64,000 bases of DNA. Origin: Myxococcales bacterium. GTDB lineage: Bacteria; Myxococcota_A; Polyangia; Polyangiales; Houyiibacteriaceae. The stretch spans positions 1 through 64,000 of the forward strand of contig JAHBWH010000006.1 in the NCBI GenBank assembly GCA_019637115.1, written 5' to 3'. The translations under genes were made by a program, and so were the position numbers. Positions 19,241-28,019 of this stretch are shown one piece after another. The notes beneath the pieces were generated by a model, which worked only from the letters and a program-made list of their open reading frames with translations, had not been told where the DNA came from and ran no database searches. The first letter of the stretch is position 1. Every line of letters starts with the position of its first letter.

Positions 19241-19900
19241 ATGCGGTACGCACGCTCTTCGCTCGTCTTGGTCGCGCTCCTCTTCTCCTTCGGCTGCGGT
19301 GACGACGACGGAGACCGCCCCGGCGCGGACTCCGGCACGCCGGTCCCGGGCACGGACTCCGGCACGCCGATCCCCGGCACGGACTCCGGCACGCCGATCC
19401 CCGGCACGGACTCCGGCACGGTCGACCCCGGCACGGACTCCGGCACGGTCGATCCCGGCACGGACGCGGGCATGACCGACCCGGCGCGGGATCCACGCCT
19501 TCAGTCGGACCCGAGAGCGGGCTATGTGAGCTGCGGGGGCGCTTCGTGCGAGGTCCCAATGAACGCGTGCTGCACCAGCATGTCTGGCCAGACCTGTGGA
19601 CCACCGAGCTCCTGCTCGGGCGGCCTGATTGCGCAACCCGGCTACTGCGACGGCCCTGAGGACTGCGCGGGCGGCCAGGTCTGCTGTGCACCGGGCGGAC
19701 TGTCCGACGTGTTCGCCGGCACCGGAACAACGTGCGAGGCATCGTGCACGGGCACTCGTGTAATGATGTGCCAGACCGACGCTGACTGTCTGGCGGGCTC
19801 GGCCTGCCACACGTGTTGGCCCCCCATGCGGATGGGCAACATCGTCGGCATCTGTGGTGCCGCGGGTGGTGGCTGCCCCAGCCCGTACGAGAATCCATGA
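19241..19900 (+). CDS. Cys-rich lipoprotein with GTDSGT repeat linker
   Basis: 219 residues. The lipoprotein signal ends LFSFGC; ATG 19241 follows GGAGG. After Cys comes a five-fold 10-residue repeat (GTDSGTPIP, then GTDSGTVDP), encoded by a 30-bp tandem DNA repeat likely to vary in copy number. The C-terminal 130 residues contain about 16 cysteines in a disulfide-rich domain (NACCTSMSGQTCG, CAGGQVCCAPGG, CQTDADCLAGSACHTC). No known family. Its stop overlaps the next ATG, so the two proteins are probably made together. Confidence 0.82.
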   Translation: MRYARSSLVLVALLFSFGCGDDDGDRPGADSGTPVPGTDSGTPIPGTDSGTPIPGTDSGTVDPGTDSGTVDPGTDAGMTDPARDPRLQSDPRAGYVSCGGASCEVPMNACCTSMSGQTCGPPSSCSGGLIAQPGYCDGPEDCAGGQVCCAPGGLSDVFAGTGTTCEASCTGTRVMMCQTDADCLAGSACHTCWPPMRMGNIVGICGAAGGGCPSPYENP

Positions 19901-20424
19901 GGCGGCTGCTCGCTGGCTTTCTGCTGGTGGCGACCGCGTGCAGCGACTCGGCTCCTCCGGACGCTCCTGACGTTGGGGTCGAAGCCGAGGTTCTTCCGGG
20001 CGAGGGCATTGGACCTCTGCGCGTCGGAATGCGCTACGCGGAAGCACTCGAGGCGCTAGGGCCTCTTGAGGGTGTGTTCGTCGCCAACCGCCTCGCCTTC
20101 GGACGCTACAACTCCCTCCGCGTGGAGGTGGTCTTGGTCTCGGCCGACGACGACGACGTCAGCGACGACGCGATCGTGATCGGCGTGGGCGCCCTCGACG
20201 GCGGAGACTTCCACGGACCGGTCGTCCCCGGGACGTCTCGCGACGCCGTCGTCGCTCGCTTCGGCGAGCCCGACGACGTCGCGGGGGAGACCCAGTACTA
20301 CCGAGAGGGGTTCGGCCTCGAATACGACGGTGATCGCGTGCTGAAGGTCGGCATCTTCCGGCCCTACGAGGACGCCCCCGTTCCCCCCGAGATGAGACCG
20401 GCCGCGACCCGGATCGATCGCTGA
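19897..20424 (+). CDS. Small lipoprotein, translationally coupled
   Basis: 175 residues. Starts MRRLLAGFLLVATAC (lipobox ATAC), with the ATG overlapping the preceding stop (ATGA). The mature part has two similar halves: IGPLRVGMRYAEALEALG and GPVVPGTSRDAVVARFGEPDDV. These resemble the short helix-strand repeats of SmpA/BamE-like or DUF-type periplasmic proteins. Function unknown. Confidence 0.75.
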   Translation: MRRLLAGFLLVATACSDSAPPDAPDVGVEAEVLPGEGIGPLRVGMRYAEALEALGPLEGVFVANRLAFGRYNSLRVEVVLVSADDDDVSDDAIVIGVGALDGGDFHGPVVPGTSRDAVVARFGEPDDVAGETQYYREGFGLEYDGDRVLKVGIFRPYEDAPVPPEMRPAATRIDR

Positions 20425-20447
20425 CCCCACCGCTCGGAGCACCCCCG

Positions 20448-21635
20448 ATGCCGCCCGTGATCTCCTCAGCCCACGTCTCCTCGCCCCGAGCGACGGTGTC
20501 CCGCGCGACCCAGCCCCGCGCGACGGCTCCGCACGCGAATCTGTCCCGTTGGCCGCTGCTGACCACCCTCGCCCTGATCGCGAGCGCGCCGCTCCCCGCG
20601 CCCGCGAGCGCCGACATCGTCGTCGACGGCGAGCGCGTCGAGGTCGTCGACATGCACCTGCACCCCGGCCACTACGCGAACATCGCGAGCACCGGGCGAC
20701 GCTTCATCACCGAGAGCCTGCCGCCCTTCGCCCGCCTCTACGCGCCGGCGCTGCTCGAGACCCTACTCGATCCCTACGGCGAGCATGTCGGCATCCGAGA
20801 GCAGACCGAGATGGCCGGCGTCGACCACGCCGTGCTCTACGCCGTCTACACCCCCCGCAGCACGGGCTTCTACACGAACGAGGAGCTCGAAGAGGTGCTC
20901 TCCGACCCGCGCAACACGACCGCGGGAGGTCGCCCTTGGGCCTACGGTTTCGTCAGCGTGAACTTCGAGGACTTCGCGGAGCCGGGCGTCGCCGAGTCGC
21001 GCTACGCCGCGCTGAGCTCGTACTTCGAGCAGCGACCCGACCTCTTCCTCGGCATCAAGCTGGCACATGCCCACCAGGGCGTCCGCTTCGACGACGAAGC
21101 GTTCCTCGGCGTGTACGAGGTCGCGGCGCGGCACGGCGTGCCAGTGCTGCTGCACACGGGGTTCAGCCCCTTCCCAGGCACCCGGACCGAGCCCGAGTAC
21201 TACGACCCGCAGGGACTCGCAGCCGTCATCGAGGCCTACGACGGCGACCACGGCATGCCGCGCGTCGACTTCGTGCTCTCGCACGTCGGGCAAGGCGACC
21301 CCCGCGCCGTCAGGCGCTGCCTCGACCTCGCCGAGACGCACGACAACGTCTGGCTCGAGATCAGCGCGCTCGGACGGCCTTTCTTGCTCGACGAGATGGG
21401 GCGGCGCGCGATGAGCACCGAGCCTCAATACCCGATGGTCTTCGCCGAGGTGCTCTCCCGCGGGCTGGTCGACCGCACGCTCTTCGCGAGCGATGGCCCG
21501 CAGTTCTCCGGGATGGTCCGAGGCTACGTGCAGCGCATGGTCGCCGGGATGCAGGAGGCAGGCTTCGATCTCGACGCGATCCGCGCGGTGATGAGCGGCA
21601 ACTTCCACTCGCTCTATCTGCAGAGCCGCCCCTGA
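20448..21635 (+). CDS. Secreted amidohydrolase-family metal-dependent hydrolase
   Basis: 395 residues. A long basic N-terminus is followed by a hydrophobic signal segment ending PAPASA. The TIM-barrel hydrolase (Amidohydrolase_2-like) shows VDMHLHPG (metal-binding HxH), VLLHTGFSP and VLSHVG (metal His residues) and LFASDGP (catalytic Asp). Residues in between (SVNFEDFAEPG) fit the same fold. The substrate cannot be read from sequence; the family includes decarboxylases and lactone hydrolases. The gene follows the small lipoprotein by 23 bp and may be cotranscribed. Confidence 0.8.
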   Translation: MPPVISSAHVSSPRATVSRATQPRATAPHANLSRWPLLTTLALIASAPLPAPASADIVVDGERVEVVDMHLHPGHYANIASTGRRFITESLPPFARLYAPALLETLLDPYGEHVGIREQTEMAGVDHAVLYAVYTPRSTGFYTNEELEEVLSDPRNTTAGGRPWAYGFVSVNFEDFAEPGVAESRYAALSSYFEQRPDLFLGIKLAHAHQGVRFDDEAFLGVYEVAARHGVPVLLHTGFSPFPGTRTEPEYYDPQGLAAVIEAYDGDHGMPRVDFVLSHVGQGDPRAVRRCLDLAETHDNVWLEISALGRPFLLDEMGRRAMSTEPQYPMVFAEVLSRGLVDRTLFASDGPQFSGMVRGYVQRMVAGMQEAGFDLDAIRAVMSGNFHSLYLQSRP

Positions 21636-21647
21636 TTGGACTCGAAC

Positions 21648-22079
21648 ATGAAGACCCTTCGATCGATCCTCGGACTCCTCACGCTGCTCTCGGTCGCCTG
21701 CGGCGACGACGACACCGCGCCCATGACGGACGGCGGCACGGACGCCGCGGTCTCGTCGCGCGGCGCCGTCCGCGGCACCGTCAGCTACGCGCGCGCGGAC
21801 ACCTCGGGTCGCCTGACGGTGGGCGTGTGGACGACCCCGAGCCCCGTCGGTCCGCCCTACGAGTTCTTTGCCCAGACCAACCCGACCTTCCCCCTCGACT
21901 ACGAGATCACCGGTCTGCCTCCGGGCACGTACTACCTCGGCATCGTCTACGACATCGGCGCCAACAACCCGACGATCCCTGGCCCCGAGGATCCCGTCGA
22001 GTTCCCCCCGGCGCCGATCACGATCGAAGGCGGCGACGAGATCGTGTGGGATTTCGAGCTGGTCGACCCCGAGACGTGA
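21648..22079 (+). CDS. Small lipoprotein with Ig-like/CNA-B-type fold
   Basis: 143 residues. Signal KTLRSILGLLTLLSVAC (Cys at the lipobox), then Asp/Gly-rich linker. The mature part (RGAVRGTVSYA, FPLDYEITGLPPGTYYLGIVYD) resembles a carboxypeptidase-regulatory or CNA-B beta-sandwich. ATG 21648 is 13 bp after the amidohydrolase stop, so they are probably in one operon. Function unknown. Confidence 0.78.
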   Translation: MKTLRSILGLLTLLSVACGDDDTAPMTDGGTDAAVSSRGAVRGTVSYARADTSGRLTVGVWTTPSPVGPPYEFFAQTNPTFPLDYEITGLPPGTYYLGIVYDIGANNPTIPGPEDPVEFPPAPITIEGGDEIVWDFELVDPET

Positions 22080-22146
22080 CGCCCGTTCGCGCAATGTCGC
22101 GCGTGGCCTCGGCCCGCCGTTGCGCCGAATCCTCCGTGCCGCCAAG

Positions 22147-22752
22147 ATGGCCGAGCCGATGATTGCTCGCCTCACCGCCTTCACGCTCGTCCTCGTCTCG
22201 TTGTCCTCCCTCGCGGCGGCGCAGAGCGAGGGCGAGCCGGTCCGCGACGAAGAGGCCAGGCGGCTCTTCCAGGCAGGCGAGCTCGCCTTCGACGACGCGC
22301 GCTACGACGAGGCGCTCGATCTCTTCCAGCGTAGCTATCGGCTCAGCGGCCGGCCGGCGCTTCTCTTCAACATCGGTCAGGCGGCAGATCGCATCCGTCG
22401 GGACGAGGTCGCGCTGGAGGCCTTCGAGCGCTACCTGGAGCTCCGGCCCGACGCCCCCAATCGTCGGCAGGTGGAGGTCCGGGTCGAAGCGCTTCAGCGC
22501 ACCGTGGCCGAGCGACGAGCGGCCGCCGCGAACGCAGAGCAGCGCGAGCGCCGACCGCTCGATCTGAGCGCGCCCACGTCGGAGGAGCCGCGCGCCGAAG
22601 CCCCACGGCGACGCACGTGGGTGTGGGCCGTCGTCGGCGCGGTGGTCGCCGTCGCCGCCGTCGGGCTCGTCGTCGGCCTGACCTACGGCCGCACCCAAGA
22701 CCCGCTCCCTGGCGACGTGGGCCCGGGCGGCGTCGTCTTCGCGTTGCGCTGA
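22147..22752 (+). CDS. TPR-repeat protein with signal peptide and C-terminal membrane anchor
   Basis: 201 residues. Signal peptide (LTAFTLVLVSLSSLAAAQ), then a tetratricopeptide-like pair of helices (EEARRLFQAGELAFDDARYDEALDLFQRSY, PALLFNIGQAADRIRRDEVALEAFERYLEL). A charged Arg/Glu linker leads to a transmembrane segment (WVWAVVGAVVAVAAVGLVVGL) near the C-terminus. This layout is frequent in Myxococcota. ATG 22147 or 22159 may be the start. Role probably in envelope protein assembly, but unproven. Confidence 0.8.
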   Translation: MAEPMIARLTAFTLVLVSLSSLAAAQSEGEPVRDEEARRLFQAGELAFDDARYDEALDLFQRSYRLSGRPALLFNIGQAADRIRRDEVALEAFERYLELRPDAPNRRQVEVRVEALQRTVAERRAAAANAEQRERRPLDLSAPTSEEPRAEAPRRRTWVWAVVGAVVAVAAVGLVVGLTYGRTQDPLPGDVGPGGVVFALR

Positions 22753-22856
22753 CGGTCGCGTCTTCACGCGTTCGTGCGCAACTGGACTGATCCCCGACCG
22801 AGTAGTTATGCGGGACCTTTCGCCCTCGAACTACCGAACGCTCAGGAGCCCGTCTC

Positions 22857-24365
22857 ATGCATCGACTCTCGTCTCTCGTGCTGCTTATGGCCGCGTGCGG
22901 CAGCAGCCTTCCGGCAAACCCTTGCGGCGAGCTCATCCGCGTCGGGGGGACGTGCGTCTGCCCGGACGGATCGACGCCGATCGACGCCTGGCGCTGTGCC
23001 CTCCCGGACGGGGGCGTCATCACCGCCCCGAACGCACCCGATGGGTCGGTCGCCGACGCCGAGCCAAGCAGTGACGCGGGCTTGGGTGGCGACGCTTCCT
23101 GCGTCCCGACACCCGAGGTCTGCAACGGTCGCGATGATGACTGCAATGGCTCCGCGGACGATGCGCCTGAGTTCGAGTGCGTGTCGAACAGCCGAGGAGA
23201 ATGCACTACGGAGTGTGGCTCGACGGGAACGCGCGATTGCAGTCCTTCGAGTTGTACCTGGACCTTCTGCACCCCTCCGACCGAGCAGTGCAACTACCGT
23301 GACGATGATTGCGACGACCGGATCGACCCTGAGATGCAGACCCTCGTATTCGCTACTGAGTTCGGCGTACGGAATCAGGCTATGCGGTCTTGGGCAATCG
23401 GCACCTCGCCTGTAATCATTCTTACGCTCTTCGATGATGGCACCCTTATTGGCCAGCGCTTCGATAGCGAGACTCGCGCTGAGACTGGCTCGTCGCAAGT
23501 CGTTATGACTGGCCTCGAGCCATGGGGTCTGACGACCGAAATTGTCCCCTCGCTCGCCGGCGGGTTCGTCATCTTTTACTCGCGGGAGTCCGTGGGTGTC
23601 CGAGAGATCGTTGCTCACGAGTACGGAGCGACGTTCGAGTCGGTTCGGTCCTCCATGATTGCCTCCGGGGCGAACGCAGGCAGCGTGGCCGCCGCCCGTG
23701 GCACAGATGGATATCTGGTCGTCTTCGAAAACGGAGGGCCACTCCAGATAGTTCGCGTCGCCCCTTCTCTGGTCGCAGGGACCCCGTGGCAGGTGGAACA
23801 GGCTGCACCGGGGATGTATTCTGTTGCAGCGGACACGGTGGGAGGGTACTGGCTGACTTACTCCCGTTGGCCAGGGGGCCTATTCGTCCAACGCGTCAGG
23901 CCCGAAGGTATTGCGCAGGGTTCAGCGATTTCGATCGATGCTTCCGCACGATGGTCGCACCCGGTGATCGAGCACGGCGACGACACGTTTGGTCTCCTGT
24001 TCACGACTCAGGCGTCCGAAGACTATACGCTCCATTTTCAAGTGCGACGGACGGATGGCTCGCTAGTACGAACTCAGAATCTGGGTCCATGGCGACCGGG
24101 ATACTTCTTTACGACACTGGTCTTTCGTCCATCGAATATTCTGTGGACTGGTTCTCGATGGCTAACGAAGCGCGCTCTACCTGATGGCAGCAGCATCGCC
24201 GTGGACTCATTCAACGGCGATGGATCTGCGGCTGAGTCATCTGTCATTGCGACAACGGAGTTCACTGGTGCGATGATGGGCGGAACCGTGCTCCCATCGG
24301 GCGCAACGGTACTCACGGTCCCGACAGCAGAGCGGCCGAGGGTGGCTTTGTGGGGCTGCCCTTGA
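22857..24365 (+). CDS. Lipoprotein with MopE-like motifs and propeller-like C-terminus; atypically low GC
   Basis: 502 residues. Signal MHRLSSLVLLMAAC gives a lipoprotein; CAGGAG precedes the ATG. Two Asp-rich motifs follow (VCNGRDDDCNGSADD and QCNYRDDDCDDRIDP) within a Cys-rich region. Residues 160-500 are beta-rich with repeated GGFVIFYSRE / DGYLVVFENGG / GGYWLTYSRW-type blades, so probably a beta-propeller. From about 23150 to 24360 the GC content drops to an estimated 55-58 %, far below its neighbours, and third codon positions are mixed. This suggests a recently acquired or fast-evolving gene. Confidence 0.83.
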   Translation: MHRLSSLVLLMAACGSSLPANPCGELIRVGGTCVCPDGSTPIDAWRCALPDGGVITAPNAPDGSVADAEPSSDAGLGGDASCVPTPEVCNGRDDDCNGSADDAPEFECVSNSRGECTTECGSTGTRDCSPSSCTWTFCTPPTEQCNYRDDDCDDRIDPEMQTLVFATEFGVRNQAMRSWAIGTSPVIILTLFDDGTLIGQRFDSETRAETGSSQVVMTGLEPWGLTTEIVPSLAGGFVIFYSRESVGVREIVAHEYGATFESVRSSMIASGANAGSVAAARGTDGYLVVFENGGPLQIVRVAPSLVAGTPWQVEQAAPGMYSVAADTVGGYWLTYSRWPGGLFVQRVRPEGIAQGSAISIDASARWSHPVIEHGDDTFGLLFTTQASEDYTLHFQVRRTDGSLVRTQNLGPWRPGYFFTTLVFRPSNILWTGSRWLTKRALPDGSSIAVDSFNGDGSAAESSVIATTEFTGAMMGGTVLPSGATVLTVPTAERPRVALWGCP

Positions 24366-24417
24366 GTGGCGTGTGCGGAAGTCGCGCGCGGCGGGGCTGC
24401 GTGGCACCATCGCGCCC

Positions 24418-25170
24418 GTGACGCGGACCGCCTCGATCGTGCTGCTCCTCCTGTCGGTGAGCTGCGCCTACCCTCGCCGCTCGACCTCGACTTGCCCCGT
24501 GTCGGGGGAGGCGCCCTCCGCGCCGGCCGGGATGACGCGGCTGACCTTCACCACCGCCGTGATCCCGCCGACGCAGCGCGGCGGACAACCTTGGGACGAG
24601 GACGGCTCCCCGCCCGACGTCTTCGTGCGCGTCTACCGCGGTGACACGTTGCTCTTCGAGTCGCGCGCCGTGGAGGGGCTCGAGGTGGATCTCGCCGCGA
24701 CGACGCCGAACCTCTTCTTGCCAAACAATCAGCCATCGCGGATCGAGCTGTGGGACTCGGACCAGGTGCTCCCGACCATCATCGGGGTCTGGCGCGGGAG
24801 CGGGCTGCCGACGGGCGCGATGCTCGACGGCGACACGCGCATCATGCTCGACGGGCGAGCGACGGTCGGCTTCCGCGTGCTTCCGCCGCTCGCGACGCGC
24901 GGCGCCGGCATCCCCACCTACGAGGTGCGCAAGAGCCGCCTCAAGGTGATCGAGGTGATCGAGCACTCGCCCGCCGGCCGCGCCGGCCTGCTACCCGGCG
25001 ACTCGATCGTCGCGATCGGCGGCGAGTCGGTGCGCGAGCTCGGCGAAGGGCGCGCGGTGAGCGCGCTCGCGCGCGCGTGCAACGAGCGGGTCCAGCTCAC
25101 GGTCGAGCGGCGCGATGGGCGCACCGAAGACGTCGAGCTCGACGCGGGCTTCGTCTGGACCGCGCGGTGA
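24418..25170 (+). CDS. PDZ-domain lipoprotein
   Basis: 250 residues from GTG 24418 (VTRTASIVLLLLSVSC, lipobox). The N-terminal half is C2-like (PDVFVRVYRGDTLLFESRAV, RIELWDSDQV). The C-terminal half is a PDZ domain (KVIEVIEHSPAGRAGLLPGDSIVAIGGESV). No protease domain, so it may be an adaptor binding other envelope proteins. Its stop overlaps the next GTG (GTGA). An upstream GTG at 24373 is in frame. Confidence 0.82.
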   Translation: MTRTASIVLLLLSVSCAYPRRSTSTCPVSGEAPSAPAGMTRLTFTTAVIPPTQRGGQPWDEDGSPPDVFVRVYRGDTLLFESRAVEGLEVDLAATTPNLFLPNNQPSRIELWDSDQVLPTIIGVWRGSGLPTGAMLDGDTRIMLDGRATVGFRVLPPLATRGAGIPTYEVRKSRLKVIEVIEHSPAGRAGLLPGDSIVAIGGESVRELGEGRAVSALARACNERVQLTVERRDGRTEDVELDAGFVWTAR

Positions 25171-25793
25171 GCACCCGCGCTCCCTCCCGCCGACGCACCG
25201 TGGTCCGCGCGCCCGCCTTCTTGCTGACGCTCGCCGCGATGATGGGCGCGCTCGCTCCGTCGGACGCGCGCGCCGACGTGCAGTGGTCGTCGCGGCTCGG
25301 CTTCGGCTTCGGCGCGGCGATGGGCGCGCTCGAGCGGGCGTTCGTGTACGAGAACACGATCCGCGTCGAGGCGCTCTTCGGTGGCCGCGGCGACGAGCAC
25401 GTGCGCGTCGGCCCCGCGGTCGACCTGCGGACGCGCGCGTTTCGGAGCGCCGAAGGATCGTTCGGGCTCGGCCTGCTCCTGCCGATCGCGCGTGGCTACC
25501 CGATCGTGCTCACCGCCACGGCGGGCTACGCCTTCCGGCGCGAGGACGCGCTCGCGGGGTGGGGCAACGGGCCGATCTTCGTGGGCACCGTCGCGTGGGG
25601 CTACCGCAGCTACGACTTCCACGATCGGTACCAGCTCGGGTTCCACGTCTTCATCTCGACGCGGCTGCACCTCGACGAGCCCTCGCGGTGGGAGCTGACC
25701 GCGGGCATCGAGCTCGACCTCGAGATGCTCTTCGTCGTGCCCGCGCGCTTCCTCATCACGCTCTTCCGGCGTGGCCCTCCCGACGAGCCGTGA
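25167..25793 (+). CDS. Putative outer-membrane-type protein
   Basis: 208 residues. Signal peptide (APAFLLTLAAMMGALAPSDARA), then alternating beta-strand pattern (WSSRLGFGFGAAMGALERAF, SFGLGLLLPIARGYPIVLTATAGYAF, WELTAGIELDLEMLFVVP) suggesting a small barrel. GTG start overlaps the stop of the PDZ lipoprotein gene, so coexpression is likely. No named family recognised. Confidence 0.74.
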   Translation: MSTRAPSRRRTVVRAPAFLLTLAAMMGALAPSDARADVQWSSRLGFGFGAAMGALERAFVYENTIRVEALFGGRGDEHVRVGPAVDLRTRAFRSAEGSFGLGLLLPIARGYPIVLTATAGYAFRREDALAGWGNGPIFVGTVAWGYRSYDFHDRYQLGFHVFISTRLHLDEPSRWELTAGIELDLEMLFVVPARFLITLFRRGPPDEP

Positions 25794-25854
25794 GCACCGA
25801 CCGCGTCGAGCGCTGAGCGACCGCCCACCCACCTGGCCGACCAAACCGGACGGC

Positions 25855-26223
25855 TCACCCTGCCGACGGTTCGCGCACCGAACGGAACACGTCGAGGAGC
25901 GCGTCGGGGCCAAAAGGTTTGGCGAGGAATCCCGAGGCGCCCGCGGCTCGCGCGAGGGCGCGATCCGCCTGCGTCGCCCGCGCGGAGACGATCACGACGA
26001 CCGGGGCGTGGTCGCGCTGCCGGATCGTCCGACAGAGCTCGAGGCCGCTCATCCCGGGCAAGTTCCAGTCTGCCAGCACGAGCGAGAAGCGTCGCGCCTG
26101 GAGCGCGAGCATCGCCGCGTCTGCCGTCTCGGCGACCTCGACCTCGTAGCCTGCATCACGCGCGACCTCGGCGATGAGCTTCCTCATCGACCGAGAGTCC
26201 TCCACGACCAGCGCACGCGGCAT
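25855..26223 (-). CDS. CheY-like single-domain response regulator
   Basis: 122 residues from the ATG before PRALVVEDS. Complete receiver domain: acidic pair E8-D9, phospho-acceptor D52 (LVLADWNLPGMSG), S80 (VIVSARA) and K102 (FLAKPF). There is no output domain, so it must act through protein contacts or phosphorelay. No kinase gene lies nearby. It converges with the outer-membrane-type gene (61 bp gap). Confidence 0.9.
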   Translation of the reverse strand: MPRALVVEDSRSMRKLIAEVARDAGYEVEVAETADAAMLALQARRFSLVLADWNLPGMSGLELCRTIRQRDHAPVVVIVSARATQADRALARAAGASGFLAKPFGPDALLDVFRSVREPSAG

Positions 26224-26347
26224 CCGAGGAGCATGCACCACTCTGGGACCGACGTGGGAGGACAGACGCTCCGACGTCGTGAGATCTGCCGTCCACGCGG
26301 CGAAGGGAGGTGACGAGGCAACGACGCCTCGGTTCAGGAGGACGACG

Positions 26348-27814
26348 ATGAGACGGTGGATGATGTTGAAGCTCGTGATCGGCGCGATGCTCGGCGCGAG
26401 CGCGTGTGTGGCGCCCGTCGAAGGGTTGGAGACCGACGACGTGGTCGAGGCGACCGCCCCCTACGAGTCGGGGCGCGATTGGGTGGTGATCGAGCGACCC
26501 GACGAGGAGTTGGACGAGCTCGCGACGGAAGCCCTCGTGATGACGACCTTCGTCGACGAGGACGAGCGCCGCGTGGAGCGGGCGGTCGAGATCGCGGGTG
26601 TCGAGCGTTCGGAGGGAAGCCTGCGGGTTCAGCTCGCCGAGCCCTTCACGCCTGGCGCGCTCTATCACCTCGTCGAGCGGCACGACGATGGCCGCGAGCG
26701 GCTCGTCGACTCGCTGTTCGCGGCCGAGTCGCCGGATCAGGCGGAGGCGAGCCCAGACGCGTTCACCCTCGCGACCGCGGTGCTCTATCCCATCGAGGAG
26801 ATGGCGTTGCCGCCGCCCCCGCCGCCTCCGCCGCCCGGCCAGCTCGAGGTCGCCGAGCGGGTCCCCGCCGACTTCGCGCGGGACGTCCCGCGGGATCTCG
26901 ACATGATCCGTCTGCGCTTCACGAGCGCCGAGCGCATCGACTGTGCACGGACCGGCACCTCGGCCCAAGCTGGCCGATTGGTCTCCGAGGTCGCGGGCGT
27001 ACAGAATCACAGCTTCTTTCACGGGCCCGATCAGGCGCAGGCGAGCATCTACCATCGCGGCACGCTCGAGTGCGACGCCGCGCGCAACGAGCTCCGCTTC
27101 CGCATCCCGCAGACGGGCGATCTCTACGGGAACGGGTGGTACCGCTTCCGCTCGACCGTGTGGTCGACGGTCGGGAGCCGACGGACGTTCGAGATCATGT
27201 TCCGCACCGAGAACCCTGGACTCCGCGTGCAGCTGGTGCAGGTGCAGAACCGCAAGGAGCACTGCGGCGGGATCCCGCTCTTCCGCGACAAATGCGACGT
27301 CTACCTGGTCGGGAACGTGGCGATTGACGGCGACGAGGTCTCGACCGTGAAGCTCCCCGATCCGAACGGCACGCGGACGTTCGCGAACGCCAACCGCGAC
27401 CAGATCTTCACCGTCGACTCGCCTACGATCATCGAGTCGTCGCGCAACGTCGGGCGCGCGGTGCGGCTGTCGATCGTGGGCTTCGACAGCGACAACGACG
27501 ACCCGCGCAGCGTCGCGCAGGCAGTCGGCGCCGCGCTGGTCGCCACCGGACCGTTTTGCCCGCAGTGCGCGGTGGCAGGAGGCGTCGTGACGGGGATCGC
27601 GGCTCTCATCCCGGACAACCGGGACGACTACATGGGGGACATGCAGATCCACTTCACGGACAACACCAATCGATGGAACACGACCGCTCCTCCCGCGGCA
27701 GGCGATCCCGGCTACCTCGGGCGCCGCTACGACTTCCCGAATGGCTCGCTGCGCGTCTGGGTGCGCGCCGAAGAGTGGCCGCTCGTTTGGCGTGAGCCTC
27801 CCGTGATCCGCTGA
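26348..27814 (+). CDS. Large lipoprotein of unknown function
   Basis: 488 residues. Starts MRRWMMLKLVIGAMLGASAC (lipobox ASAC) after a GGAGG site. An acidic domain (residues 25-140) and a polyproline hinge of nine Pro (PPPPPPPPP) precede a beta-rich C-terminal domain with cysteine pairs (KEHCGGIPLFRDKCD, GPFCPQCAVAGG). A segment with SIVGFDSDNDDPRS and QIHFTDN is reminiscent of secreted polymorphic-toxin or protease-associated domains, but I do not recognise a family. Confidence 0.75.
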   Translation: MRRWMMLKLVIGAMLGASACVAPVEGLETDDVVEATAPYESGRDWVVIERPDEELDELATEALVMTTFVDEDERRVERAVEIAGVERSEGSLRVQLAEPFTPGALYHLVERHDDGRERLVDSLFAAESPDQAEASPDAFTLATAVLYPIEEMALPPPPPPPPPGQLEVAERVPADFARDVPRDLDMIRLRFTSAERIDCARTGTSAQAGRLVSEVAGVQNHSFFHGPDQAQASIYHRGTLECDAARNELRFRIPQTGDLYGNGWYRFRSTVWSTVGSRRTFEIMFRTENPGLRVQLVQVQNRKEHCGGIPLFRDKCDVYLVGNVAIDGDEVSTVKLPDPNGTRTFANANRDQIFTVDSPTIIESSRNVGRAVRLSIVGFDSDNDDPRSVAQAVGAALVATGPFCPQCAVAGGVVTGIAALIPDNRDDYMGDMQIHFTDNTNRWNTTAPPAAGDPGYLGRRYDFPNGSLRVWVRAEEWPLVWREPPVIR

Positions 27815-27823
27815 CCACGAACC

Positions 27824-27848
27824 GAGGCCGGTCCCGAGCGCCGGCCTC
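27824..27848 (+). terminator. Intrinsic-terminator-like hairpin, first of a repeated set
   Basis: Arms GAGGCCGG and CCGGCCTC separated by TCCCGAGCG, 10 bp after the lipoprotein stop, followed by GTCGCTG. It is the best-conserved of several tandem copies. Confidence 0.6.
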
Positions 27849-27981
27849 GTCGCTGCACGAATGGGATGAGGCCGGTCCCGAGGGCTGGCCTCGTCGTCTC
27901 CACGAATGGGACGAGGCCGGTCCCGAGCGCCCGCCTCGTCGGTCGACGAATGGGATGAGGCCGGTCCCGAGGCCCGCCCAA
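27824..27981. repeat. Tandem hairpin repeat (about 52-bp period)
   Basis: Four copies of GATGAGGCCGGTCCCGAG (starts near 27822, 27866, 27911, 27955). Three are followed by a complementary GGCCTCGTCG arm, and CACGAATGGGA links the units. Each unit can form its own stem-loop, with 1-2 mismatches in later copies. Confidence 0.85.
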
Positions 27982-28019
27982 CGCGTCGCTCGCTCGAGCA
28001 GGCTCCTCGGGCACGGTGC

